Made by a program: the position numbers and the translations under genes. The notes beneath the pieces were generated by a model, which was given only the letters and a program-made list of their open reading frames with translations, was not told the DNA's origin and made no database searches. Positions 8,687 to 16,715 of a stretch of DNA of 64,000 bases are shown in pieces (position 1 is the first letter of the stretch; each line of letters opens with the position of its first letter). Source of the DNA: an uncultured Eubacteriales bacterium (GTDB lineage Bacteria > Bacillota > Clostridia > Christensenellales > Borkfalkiaceae); the NCBI GenBank assembly GCA_905209085.1, contig CAJLRM010000010.1, positions 1 to 64,000 on the forward strand, read 5' to 3'.

Positions 8687-9000
8687 GGCGGCCTCAACGG
8701 GAAAGGCGTTTTTCCGCCCTCTCAGGGAAGCGGCTCTTCCGAATGAGCAAAAGTCCTTCCCGCTTGTCCCCTTTTCGGCGGTTTCCGCCTTTGCCGCGGG
8801 AGAGTGAATGAAGCGTCATTTTCCCCGGACAGCGACTCCTTTTAAACGATTTTATGCAAAAAACGTTTTCTCGGATCCCTGTTGTTCGATTTTAAGGGCG
8901 GCGCTTTCTTTTATGCTCGTTTTGGGGGCGTTTTAAACTTTACGTTTTCCGGCATACTCTTTCGGCCCCGTTGCGGAACGGACGGGGCGGACGACGGAAA
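8687..9000. other. Intergenic, no feature recognised
   Basis: No gene is supported in this stretch between the upp leader and the decayed zinc-ribbon gene. Confidence 0.3.
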
Positions 9001-9205
9001 TTAAGTCCCTGAATCGGGAAAAGAAAATCCATACCGAAAAAGGGCAGAAAAAGTCGCGCCGCAATCCGTACACTCACGTTCGTCGCCCTGATTTTTTACG
9101 CCGCAATCAAACAGCTATGCGCACCGTTCTGATTTTTGCAGCGCCATCCCGACTATCATGCGCATCATTCTGATTTTTTGCGCCGCACTCCGTACAGAAT
9201 TTCAT
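9001..9205 (-). pseudogene. Decayed tandem zinc-ribbon protein gene
   Basis: The ATG at 9205 follows GGAAAGGAC and opens MKFCTECGAKNQNDAH, a classic zinc-ribbon start. The frame hits a stop after 32 codons (9107-9109). Shifted by one base it continues DCGVKNQGDERECTDCGA to a stop at 9001-9003. The DNA shows a unit of about 40 bp (TGCGGCGCAAAAAATCAG...) repeated about four times, so the ancestor was probably a string of CGAKNQ-type zinc knuckles. One frameshift and lost Cys codons make it a likely pseudogene. Only 34 bp separate it from the proX gene, on the same strand. Confidence 0.65.
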
Positions 9206-9239
9206 GTCCTTTCCCTTTTTCGTTGCCTTGTTCGCCGCT

Positions 9240-9731
9240 TTATAAGACAACCGTTTCCACAGCGGTGCCGTGCCGACGGATCATTTCCATCAAATCCTCG
9301 GTTTTCAGCCATAAAGTCGCCGTATTTTCGTTCGGATGTACGCCGATTTCCCCGCCGAGAAAAAAATCGTCTATCAGCACCTTTGTCTTTCGGTCCTCGT
9401 CGTTGAGAATCCCGAGGGGAGATACCGAGCCGCTCGAAACGCCGAGCAGTTTTTCCGTTTCCTCCTTGGAAGCAAAGGACAGCGGGCGCGAGGAAATAGT
9501 CCGTCGCAACGCTTTTAAATCCGCTCTCTTTCCTTTTTCCGCGACGACGAGATAATAATGCCGTCTTTTATCGTCGCGCAGATACAGATTTTTCGCAATT
9601 CTTTCCTTTTTGGGCAGTTCGAGCGCGTCGAGCCCATCGATCGTATAGACGGCGGGGTGCCGCAACGCCTCATAAGCGACGCCCGCATCGTCGAGCAGGG
9701 CGAATATTTCCTCCCCTTTCAGACTTCCCAT
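9240..9731 (-). CDS. Prolyl-tRNA editing protein, ProX/YbaK family
   Basis: 163 residues covering the whole YbaK/ProX fold. Free-standing ProX enzymes hydrolyse Ala-tRNA(Pro) made in error by prolyl-tRNA synthetase. Typical pieces are YEALRHPAVYTIDGL, IAKNLYLRDDKRRHYYLVVA, the SPLGILND strand and the C-terminal GVHPNENTATLWLKTEDLM. It ends the unit downstream of rpiB (3-bp gap), so both are probably read from the tandem promoters at 10317-10586. Confidence 0.88.
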   Translation of the reverse strand: MGSLKGEEIFALLDDAGVAYEALRHPAVYTIDGLDALELPKKERIAKNLYLRDDKRRHYYLVVAEKGKRADLKALRRTISSRPLSFASKEETEKLLGVSSGSVSPLGILNDEDRKTKVLIDDFFLGGEIGVHPNENTATLWLKTEDLMEMIRRHGTAVETVVL

Positions 9732-9734
9732 ACG

Positions 9735-10199
9735 TTACTTTTTCAAGGGCGCGGAATATTTTTCCTCTATCGCTTGGATTTTTGCTACCCGCCTTTCGTG
9801 GCGTTCCCCGCCCATAAATTCGCAGGTCAAAAACGCGGTGACGATTTCTTCCATCATGCCCGTGCCGATACATTTTTCGCCGAACGCGAGCATATTGGCG
9901 TCGTTGTGATAGCGGGTGTATTTCGCGCAGTACGTGTCGTGACAATGCGCGCAGCGCACGCCGGGAACTTTATTGGCGACAATGGAAACGCCGATTCCCG
10001 TGGAACAGATGACGATTCCCCGTTCGCATTCGCCCCTGGCGACGCTCTCCGCCGCGGGCAGCGCGTAATCGGGATAATCGCACGAATCCGTACTGTTCGT
10101 TCCGAAATCGACATACTCGTATCCGTTTTTCATCAGATATTCGATCAGCGCTCTTTTGAGATTCAGCCCGCCGTGATCGCAGGCAATTGCAATTTTCAT
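9735..10199 (-). CDS. rpiB: Ribose-5-phosphate isomerase B
   Basis: 154 residues, RpiB/LacAB family. It interconverts ribose-5-phosphate and ribulose-5-phosphate in the pentose phosphate pathway. DHGG near the N-terminus, CSTGIGVSIVANKVPGVRCA (anion hole and substrate loop), and RYHNDANMLAFGEKCIG are all present. The ATG at 10199 has GGAGG unusually far upstream (about 14 nt), which may mean weak initiation. Upstream lies a four-copy promoter/hairpin repeat array. The place near upp and the phosphatase gene matches ywlF (rpiB) in Bacillus. Confidence 0.95.
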   Translation of the reverse strand: MKIAIACDHGGLNLKRALIEYLMKNGYEYVDFGTNSTDSCDYPDYALPAAESVARGECERGIVICSTGIGVSIVANKVPGVRCAHCHDTYCAKYTRYHNDANMLAFGEKCIGTGMMEEIVTAFLTCEFMGGERHERRVAKIQAIEEKYSAPLKK

Positions 10200-10270
10200 C
10201 AGTCTTTGTCAAACCTCCGTGTGACTGTCTTTTAATTCGATTGTGGCGGCATAACCGCCCCAAAGAGCGG

Positions 10271-10567
10271 CGCGGAAATGATAATAACCCTTTCATGCTT
10301 CCGCCTTTCCGCTCCTATTATAACATCGCTTACGCAATGTTTGAATCGGGCGCGGAAATGCCTATAAATACTCCGTGCTTCTGCATTTCCGCTTCTATTA
10401 TAACATCGCTTACGCAATGTTTGAATCGGACGCGGAAACGCCCATAAATACTTCGTGCTTCCGCATTTCCGCTTCTATTATAACATCGCTTACGCAATGT
10501 TTGAATAGGGCGCGGAAATGCTCATAAATACTTCGTGCTTCTGCATTTCCGCTTCTATTATAGCATA
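10271..10567 (-). repeat. Four tandem 80-bp repeats, each a promoter plus hairpin
   Basis: Units begin at 10271, 10351, 10431 and 10511 with an exact 80-bp period. Each holds an inverted repeat GCGGAAATGC/GCATTTCCGC (for example 10352-10361 and 10383-10392; the first and third copies are imperfect) and, reading on the minus strand, a TATAAT box. The units are near identical, so recently amplified. Transcripts started from each TATAAT would begin at the hairpin. The spacing is uniform and the units abut without unique spacers, so this is not a CRISPR array. Confidence 0.9.
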
Positions 10568-10586
10568 TCTTCGTCCTGATTTTCAA
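10317..10586 (-). promoter_or_regulatory. Four tandem promoters facing rpiB
   Basis: On the minus strand TATAAT boxes lie at 10317-10322, 10397-10402, 10477-10482 and 10557-10562. The first three have TTCAAA at a 17-bp spacing (10340-10345, 10420-10425, 10500-10505). The fourth and most upstream has TTGAAA (10581-10586) at 18 bp and may be the ancestral promoter that was copied. All point at rpiB and proX. Confidence 0.6.
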
Positions 10587-10604
10587 GCGTTTGGCTATGT
10601 AATG

Positions 10605-11381
10605 TTACCCGCCTCGGGGCGTTTTCCGCTTCGACGGGGAGTTTTTTCCCGTTTTCGCGTTTCCCGAAAGTTTTTTCCCGTCTTTTGCGGACTTTTTTGC
10701 CGCGCCCGCTTTTGCGTTCTTTTTCTTCGTTCCCGATGCGGAAACGCTTTTTCCGCCCTCCGAACGCACTACACGCTTTCTCGGCTTCGCGCGCGCCTTG
10801 CGCGTTTTTTCCGTTCCCGTCGCCGCGGCGGGTTTGTTTTTTTTCTCCGCCTTTACCGCGGCCGTTTCGATAAGCGCTCCTTCCGTCCCCTTTTTTTCTT
10901 CCGTTTCGGGGAAAAGCTTTCGAATGACAAAGGACATTCCCTCCGCCAATTTACGATAGGTCAAACGGTAGCAGTCGATATCCCTGCCGAAAGGATCGGG
11001 AATTTCGTAGCCCGCAAGCTCGGAAAAGGAATAGACGTTATTTTCGATCTCTGCAAAGCCCGCCTCTCGCAAGAGCTTCCATCTCAGCTCCATCAAGAGA
11101 TCCCGCTGAGAATCCGTCATGCAGATCAGCGCGTACGCCGTTTGCAGCATCTCTTTTTCCAGAAGACGGGAATTAAAATTTTCCAGCGACAGACCGTTTT
11201 CCGAAAGCACCGACGCGGAACAGGGATTGATATTGCCCTTTTTCGCCGCTTCTATTCCCGCGGAAAGAACGCCGACGCCTTGAATTTTCAATCGTTTTAT
11301 CTCCGAACGAAATATCGCCTCCGCCATAGGCGAACGACAGGTATTGCCCGTACAAACGAAGATGACTTGTCTTTCTTCCAT
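10605..11381 (-). CDS. Low-molecular-weight protein tyrosine/arginine phosphatase with basic tail
   Basis: 258 residues from the ATG at 11381 with GAGGAAAAGAGG upstream. The catalytic loop CTGNTCRS (Cys10 to Arg16) and the later DPFGRD (general acid Asp) mark an LMW-PTP; in Bacillus the ortholog YwlE, in the same gene neighbourhood, is a protein-arginine phosphatase. The domain ends near residue 155. The rest is a Lys/Ala/Arg/Ser-rich, histone-like low-complexity tail of about 100 residues, absent from normal LMW-PTPs. It lies 38 bp downstream of the sua5 gene and is likely cotranscribed with it. Confidence 0.88.
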   Translation of the reverse strand: MEERQVIFVCTGNTCRSPMAEAIFRSEIKRLKIQGVGVLSAGIEAAKKGNINPCSASVLSENGLSLENFNSRLLEKEMLQTAYALICMTDSQRDLLMELRWKLLREAGFAEIENNVYSFSELAGYEIPDPFGRDIDCYRLTYRKLAEGMSFVIRKLFPETEEKKGTEGALIETAAVKAEKKNKPAAATGTEKTRKARAKPRKRVVRSEGGKSVSASGTKKKNAKAGAAKKSAKDGKKLSGNAKTGKNSPSKRKTPRGG

Positions 11382-11419
11382 GCCTCTTTTCCTCGATTCA
11401 AACGTTGCGGATTTTTTCC

Positions 11420-12442
11420 TTATCCATGGGGAATATCCGCGGAAGCGCACGCCTTTTTCAATCTGTTCATCACGCCCGCCATGACGCCGCCCTTTTCGGT
11501 CGGCTCCACGGCGATGAGAACGTCCGCCGTCTTTTCCGCCTCTCTTAAAAGCTCGTACAGATTCGCCGCCATTTCCCCCGCCGTTTTTCCCAAATCGAGC
11601 GCCCGCACGCCGCGCGCGGACAGCCTTTTGGCAAGAACGTCCTCGCAGAGAATCGCCGCGCGGTTTCCCGCTTCGCTTTCGCGGCGGTATGCCGCATACG
11701 CTTCTTCCGCCCCCTCGCAGGGAAAGAGCAGCGTTCTGCACCGCGGGGAATAATGCTTATACATCATTCCGGGACTTTTTGCCCTATCCCCGGGTTTCAG
11801 TTCGGGCGCGTACACGCCGCACTCGCCGACGACGGAAGCGATCATCTCCCGCGTCACCAATCCCGGGCGCAGAATCACGGGTATCTCCCCCGTGACGTCG
11901 CACACGGTGCTCTCGATTCCGCCCGTCGCTTTTCCCCCGTCCAAAATCAAGGGGATTTTGCCTTCGAAATCGTCCAAAACGTGCCTTGCCGTCGTGGGAC
12001 TGACGTGCCGGGAAAGATTAGCGCTGGGCGCCACCACGGGAATATCCACTTCCCTCAAAAACGCCTGCGCGCCTTCGTGGGAAGGAACGCGCACCGCCAG
12101 CGTATCCAAGCCGCAGGAAACGAAGGAACTGACTTTCCCCGCCGAGGGATAGACGAGAGTCAAAGGTCCCGGGAGAAAGGCTCTGCGAAGCGCCTGCGCA
12201 TACGGCGGATCGTAATCGACGATCTTTTTTAAATCGTATTCCGCGTGCACGTGGGCGATGAGGGGATTGTCGTTAGGCCTGCCCTTTATTTCGAAAATGC
12301 GCCGCACCGCCTCGTCGTCGAAGGCGCTGCCGCCGAGTCCGTACACCGTTTCCGTGGGGATTGCCACGACGCCGCCGCCGAAAATAATTTCCTTTGCCTC
12401 CGCAAGCGACTGCGGCGATATTTTTTCTATGCGAGTAATCAT
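11420..12442 (-). CDS. Threonylcarbamoyl-AMP synthase (Sua5/YwlC type)
   Basis: 340 residues, the long Sua5 form with a YrdC/TsaC domain (1-200) and a C-terminal Sua5 domain. It makes threonylcarbamoyl-AMP from threonine, bicarbonate and ATP for the t6A37 tRNA modification. PTETVYGLGGSAFDD, FEIKGRPNDNPLIAHV, and the linker SPGMMYKHYSP that closes the active site are visible. Same strand as and just upstream of the phosphatase gene, like ywlC and ywlE in Bacillus. Confidence 0.95.
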   Translation of the reverse strand: MITRIEKISPQSLAEAKEIIFGGGVVAIPTETVYGLGGSAFDDEAVRRIFEIKGRPNDNPLIAHVHAEYDLKKIVDYDPPYAQALRRAFLPGPLTLVYPSAGKVSSFVSCGLDTLAVRVPSHEGAQAFLREVDIPVVAPSANLSRHVSPTTARHVLDDFEGKIPLILDGGKATGGIESTVCDVTGEIPVILRPGLVTREMIASVVGECGVYAPELKPGDRAKSPGMMYKHYSPRCRTLLFPCEGAEEAYAAYRRESEAGNRAAILCEDVLAKRLSARGVRALDLGKTAGEMAANLYELLREAEKTADVLIAVEPTEKGGVMAGVMNRLKKACASADIPHG

Positions 12443-12524
12443 AAAACCTTCTCTAAGCGGCCGTCCGTTTTATCGGACGCCCCATACTTTATCCGTCGCG
12501 TTTTTTTGCTCCCTTTTCGAGGCG

Positions 12525-14012
12525 TCATTCGAAGGGCAATTCGTCGTCATCGCCGTTCGGCTCAGCCCTGGGCGGCAGATTTTCGCCCCCGAACGCTTCC
12601 GCGGCGGGTTCTTCGTCGTCGAAATTACGGGGCGCGCGGGAATATTCGGGCGGCTCGTCGTCCCGCCCCTGCTCGTCCACGTCCACGAATTTGGTGCTCT
12701 CCCCGATGAATTTCAGCTGCACGCGCCCTTGGGAGCCGTTTCTGTGCTTGGCGATGATGAGCTCCGCCGCGCCCTTGACGATCTTGCCCGACGCCATTTC
12801 TTCGGCGGTCGCCGTCGCTTCGGGGCGGTTGATGAACATGACGATATCCGCGTCCTGTTCGATGGCGCCCGATTCACGGAGGTCGGAAAGCTGCGGTTCT
12901 TTGGATTGGATTCGGCGAAGCTGTGACAGAGCGATGACGGGCACGTTGAGTTCCTTCGCCATAATTTTGAGATCCCGCGTGATGGAAGCGACTTCCTGCT
13001 GCCTGTTTTCCGAGCCGGCCATATTGGAATCCCCGCTCGTCATCAACTGTATATAGTCGATCATGATCATATCCACGCCGCCCGCGACCGTCTTTAATCG
13101 ACGGCATTTGGAGAGGATTTCCGCAGGCGTGACGCGCGAGGAATCGTCGATGTAGATCTGACTTTTTTTCAATTTATCGCTGGCGAGCATCAATTTTTTC
13201 CACTCCGCCGCGGAAAGCTGCCCCGAAAGCCCTTTTGCCATACTCACATTGGCGTAGGCGCAAAGGAGTCTTTGCACGATTTGGAGCCGGGGCATTTCGA
13301 GGGAAAACACGGCGCACACCTTATCCTTATAAAGGGCCGCGTGTTCCACGAGATTCATGGCGAGCGAGGTCTTTCCCATACCCGGGCGCGCAGCCAAAAC
13401 GATGAGGTCGGACGGTTGCAGGCCGTTGGTCATCTGATCCAGACGTTTAAAGCCCGTTTCGATGCCGCGGAAAACAGTGGGGTCGGATTGAATGGACTCG
13501 AATTTTTGCAGCACCTGCTGCACGATGTCCCCCTCCTGCATTCCCGCCAGAGAGGAGCGGTCCGCCTGTTTGGAAATGTCGTACACCGATTTTTCCGCAA
13601 AAGAGATAGCGTCCCTGCTTTCCGCGCCCGTCATACAGTTTTCGATGATCTTGCGGGACGCGCGTATCAGGCGCCTGTTAGTGCTGTCGCGGTTGACGAT
13701 GTCGTAATAGGATTTGTAATTTGCCGCCGAGGGGGTGATCTGCGCGAGTTCGGTGAGATAGGCGATGCCGCCCGCCTTTTCGAGGTTTCCTTCCCCGTCC
13801 AGCTCGTCGGAAAGCGTGACGAGGTCGATGGGCTGACGCCCCGCAAAGACCTTTTGCATCGCATGAATGATGAATTTATGCGATTCCTGATAAAAGTCGT
13901 CCTCGGTGAGTTTTTCCACCAGATCCGCCGCGATGTCGTTGTCGATGAGAAGGCACCCCAAAAGAGCCATTTCCGCGTCGCGGTTATAGGGCATTGTATT
14001 GATTTCCGCCAT
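12525..14012 (-). CDS. dnaB: Replicative DNA helicase DnaB
   Basis: 495 residues, hexameric 5'-3' helicase of the replication fork (called DnaC in Bacillus). N-terminal DnaB domain (MPYNRDAEMALLGCLLID), then the RecA-like core with Walker A ARPGMGKTS, the FSLEMP motif, Walker B MIMIDYIQLM and the LSQLRR region. The last about 45 residues are acidic and low-complexity (RDDEPPEYSRAPRNFDDEEP...). AAGGAA precedes the ATG at 14012. No intein or insertion is seen. Confidence 0.97.
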   Translation of the reverse strand: MAEINTMPYNRDAEMALLGCLLIDNDIAADLVEKLTEDDFYQESHKFIIHAMQKVFAGRQPIDLVTLSDELDGEGNLEKAGGIAYLTELAQITPSAANYKSYYDIVNRDSTNRRLIRASRKIIENCMTGAESRDAISFAEKSVYDISKQADRSSLAGMQEGDIVQQVLQKFESIQSDPTVFRGIETGFKRLDQMTNGLQPSDLIVLAARPGMGKTSLAMNLVEHAALYKDKVCAVFSLEMPRLQIVQRLLCAYANVSMAKGLSGQLSAAEWKKLMLASDKLKKSQIYIDDSSRVTPAEILSKCRRLKTVAGGVDMIMIDYIQLMTSGDSNMAGSENRQQEVASITRDLKIMAKELNVPVIALSQLRRIQSKEPQLSDLRESGAIEQDADIVMFINRPEATATAEEMASGKIVKGAAELIIAKHRNGSQGRVQLKFIGESTKFVDVDEQGRDDEPPEYSRAPRNFDDEEPAAEAFGGENLPPRAEPNGDDDELPFE

Positions 14013-14221
14013 ATTCTTTCCTTTTCGTCCGAAGCGTCCGAAGCGTTCGGACGAATCTTTCCGTTCGTGTTTTTAAAGCCCCCGCCGCGCGCTCTTTTGA
14101 ACGGGAGTTCCCCCCCCTTATTCTTTTCCAAAAAGATTCTCGGGAAAAATAAAGGGAGAGTTTTTCGTCTTTTATACGGCGCGGCTCCTTTCGGACGCCG
14201 CGCCGCAAAGCGTTCGCCGTT

Positions 14222-16003
14222 TTACACCGTCAACGATTCAAACTCGTTGAGCGTATCCGCAAATTCCTTCATCGCCGTTTCGAAAGGCGCCTTCGTCGTC
14301 AAGTCCACGCCCGCCTTTTTGAGAATGGAAACGGGGTCGGTGGAATTTCCGCCCGAGAGGAATTCGAAATAATCCTTCACCGCGCCCTCGCCCTCGGAGA
14401 GAATCCGCTTGACGATGGAAATCGCGGAGATAATGCCCGTCGAATATTTGTAGACGTAGAAAGAACGATAGAAATGCGGAATACGCGCCCACTCGTAAGA
14501 AATTTCCGTATCGTGTACGACCGCTTCGCCGTAATAGTCCTTATTCAACTGATAATACGCTTCGCAAAGGTTCTCTTTCGTAAGCGGTTCGCCCGCTTCC
14601 GCTTTGGCGTGCGCAAGCTGTTCGAACTCGGCAAACTGCGTCTGACGGAACAGCGTGGTGCGCATCATGTCGATATAATAATTGAGCAGATATTTTTTAA
14701 GCTGTTTGTCCTCGGAGGTCTTGTAAAGGTACTTCATCAGCAATACTTCGTTGACGGTGCTGGCGATCTCCGCGAGGAAAATGGTGTATTCCGACTTCGC
14801 ATACGGCTGCCCCGCCGTCGATTTATAGGTGTGAATGGAATGCCCCATTTCGTGCGCGATCGTGAAGATCTCGTTAGTCGTTTCCTGATAATTCAAAAGC
14901 ACGTACGGATGGGTGTCGTAAACGCCCGTGGAATACGCGCCGTTGCGCTTTCCTTCCGTTTCGTACACGTCTATCCATCTCTCCTCCTTGCCGCGGCGAA
15001 GGAGCGACTGATAGTCCTTGCCGAGGGGCGCGAGCCCCTTGACGACGATTTCGTACGCTTCCTCAAAGGGCACTTTGATGTCGGCGTCGGAAACGAGGGG
15101 GATATGAATGTCGTACATATGCTGTTCGTCAAAGCCCAGAATCTTCTTTCTCACCGCCATGTATCTATGCAGAACGGGCAGAGCGCCGTGTACCGATTCG
15201 ACAAGATTGTTGTAGACGACGGGCGAAACGTCCTCCCCGTCCATCGCCATCTCCAAACAGGTGTCGTACTTTCTCGCCGTCTTGTAGAAAATGTCCTTTT
15301 TCACGTTGCCGTAGTAGGTCTGCGTGATCGCGTCGATCAAGTCGATGTACGCCTTATAGTAGTCCTTGAACCAAGTTTCGCGCTCTTTTCTGTTCCCCGC
15401 ATGGAGTACGAGGCCGTACAGACTGTGACTCATCTGCACTTCTTCGCCGTTGAAAGTCCCCTTCGGCAGATTGAGGTCGGCGTTGTCGAGCATGGTAAAC
15501 ACGGTATGGAAACCGCCCATGACGTCGGAGGCGAGCGCCAGGAGTTTTTCCTCTCCCTCGCTCAAAACGTGCGCTTTGGACTGCTCTATCTTTTCGAGCG
15601 TATAGTCGTAAGCGGCAAAGTCGGGGTCGGCGATATACGCTTTGAGTTTTTCGTCGTCGAGCGCGGTGAGTTCGGGCTCCACGAACGCCATTTCCGCCAT
15701 CAGTTTGGAAACGAGCGTGCTCATCATCGCCGTATAAGAGGTGTATTTGGAAACCCTGATGTCCTCGTCGTGTTTCATGCTGGCATAAAGATACAACTTT
15801 TCGAGGCGGCGGGAAAGGGTGTCGCGCAACTTGAAAAATCCGAGAAGTTTCTCTTTGTCGCCGAGTTTTCCCTGATAGGAGGAAAGCCCGCTGTTTTCAA
15901 ACGCCTTCTCGAAGTCTTTGTATTCCTTTTCCCAAGCCTCGTCGGAAGGGAAGATGGGAGAAAGGTCCCAGGTGTATTTTGTTTCTACGTCTTTTCTTTC
16001 CAT
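14222..16003 (-). CDS. pepF: Oligoendopeptidase F
   Basis: 593 residues, the family length. Cytoplasmic M3B metallopeptidase that cleaves short peptides. N-terminal helical domain (WDLSPIFPSDEAWE), zinc site HEMGHSIH with the downstream Glu in FLAEIASTVNEVLLM, and the C-terminal YYGEAVVHDTEISYEWARIPHFY substrate region. A 9-bp GC hairpin (14177-14185/14197-14205) follows the gene, but without a clear T-run. Confidence 0.95.
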   Translation of the reverse strand: MERKDVETKYTWDLSPIFPSDEAWEKEYKDFEKAFENSGLSSYQGKLGDKEKLLGFFKLRDTLSRRLEKLYLYASMKHDEDIRVSKYTSYTAMMSTLVSKLMAEMAFVEPELTALDDEKLKAYIADPDFAAYDYTLEKIEQSKAHVLSEGEEKLLALASDVMGGFHTVFTMLDNADLNLPKGTFNGEEVQMSHSLYGLVLHAGNRKERETWFKDYYKAYIDLIDAITQTYYGNVKKDIFYKTARKYDTCLEMAMDGEDVSPVVYNNLVESVHGALPVLHRYMAVRKKILGFDEQHMYDIHIPLVSDADIKVPFEEAYEIVVKGLAPLGKDYQSLLRRGKEERWIDVYETEGKRNGAYSTGVYDTHPYVLLNYQETTNEIFTIAHEMGHSIHTYKSTAGQPYAKSEYTIFLAEIASTVNEVLLMKYLYKTSEDKQLKKYLLNYYIDMMRTTLFRQTQFAEFEQLAHAKAEAGEPLTKENLCEAYYQLNKDYYGEAVVHDTEISYEWARIPHFYRSFYVYKYSTGIISAISIVKRILSEGEGAVKDYFEFLSGGNSTDPVSILKKAGVDLTTKAPFETAMKEFADTLNEFESLTV

Positions 16004-16008
16004 GATAG

Positions 16009-16536
16009 TTATTTACTCCTTGCTTTTTTATAATTTTTTATACTTAGATTTACTTTTACTGAAGCCGGTATGCGTTCCAAAATAAGCTCTAACGCTGTGT
16101 CGACGTCTTCTACTCTCTCCAAGCAAGTCTTGCTTCTAATCCAAGTCCAATCACCTTTTTTCTTAAAAACGATGGTTCCCTTTCCGTTCCAATGGCGTAT
16201 TAATTTGATTCTCTCAATATCGGAAAACGAAAAAAAGGCTCTTTTACACAAGGAAATGAATATCCAAACGAAATGATCGGTTATCTCATAACGCCTCGGC
16301 TTACGCACTCTGGTAATAATTATACCTATTAACGTAGCGCTCAATGGAGAAATTACACACAACTTTATAACGATATCCAGAGCTAAACCATATCTGTACA
16401 AAACAACGCCTATAAGTGCAAAACAAAAACACAGCACTGCACAGAAAAAAACCAATCTTTACATCATTTCTTTTCGTTTTTCGACATATTGCCAAAGCAC
16501 TTTTTCCTTAACCTGCATATCTAACAAATCAGTCAT
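16009..16536 (-). pseudogene. Small membrane protein gene interrupted by an in-frame TAA
   Basis: AGAGAGGAT precedes an ATG at 16536 that reads 25 codons (MTDLLDMQVKEKVLWQYVEK...) to TAA at 16459-16461. The same frame then continues without interruption for another 150 codons to 16009: two hydrophobic segments, then a basic soluble part with a PH-like pattern (RYEITDHFVW...IERIKLIRHWNGKGTIVFKKKGDW). The second part could restart at the TTG at 16455 but has no proper ribosome site. Most simply one 176-residue membrane protein with a nonsense codon; reinitiation or a base-call error are alternatives. Confidence 0.6.
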
Positions 16537-16609
16537 AAATTTTTTATCCTCTCTTTACTAATCTCTATGCATGACATCGCCCAAAACAGTGTCTTTTAAT
16601 CCTGCCGTC

Positions 16610-16637
16610 ATTATACCACACATTCTCCCGTTGTCAA
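16610..16637 (-). promoter_or_regulatory. Consensus promoter for the interrupted membrane protein gene
   Basis: Minus strand TTGACA (16632-16637), 16-bp spacer, TATAAT (16610-16615). It is about 75 bp upstream of the ATG at 16536. Confidence 0.75.
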
Positions 16638-16715
16638 GCTTCGACTGCCAACTTTTTTACAAACGCAAAAAAATCGTACCCGCGACAGACAGGCGGCGTT
16701 TTATGTTTTCGGACG

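Noticed and set aside
10271..10567. CRISPR array
   Set aside because: Units repeat over their whole 80 bp with no unique spacers and no cas genes are nearby. They are tandem promoter/hairpin units.
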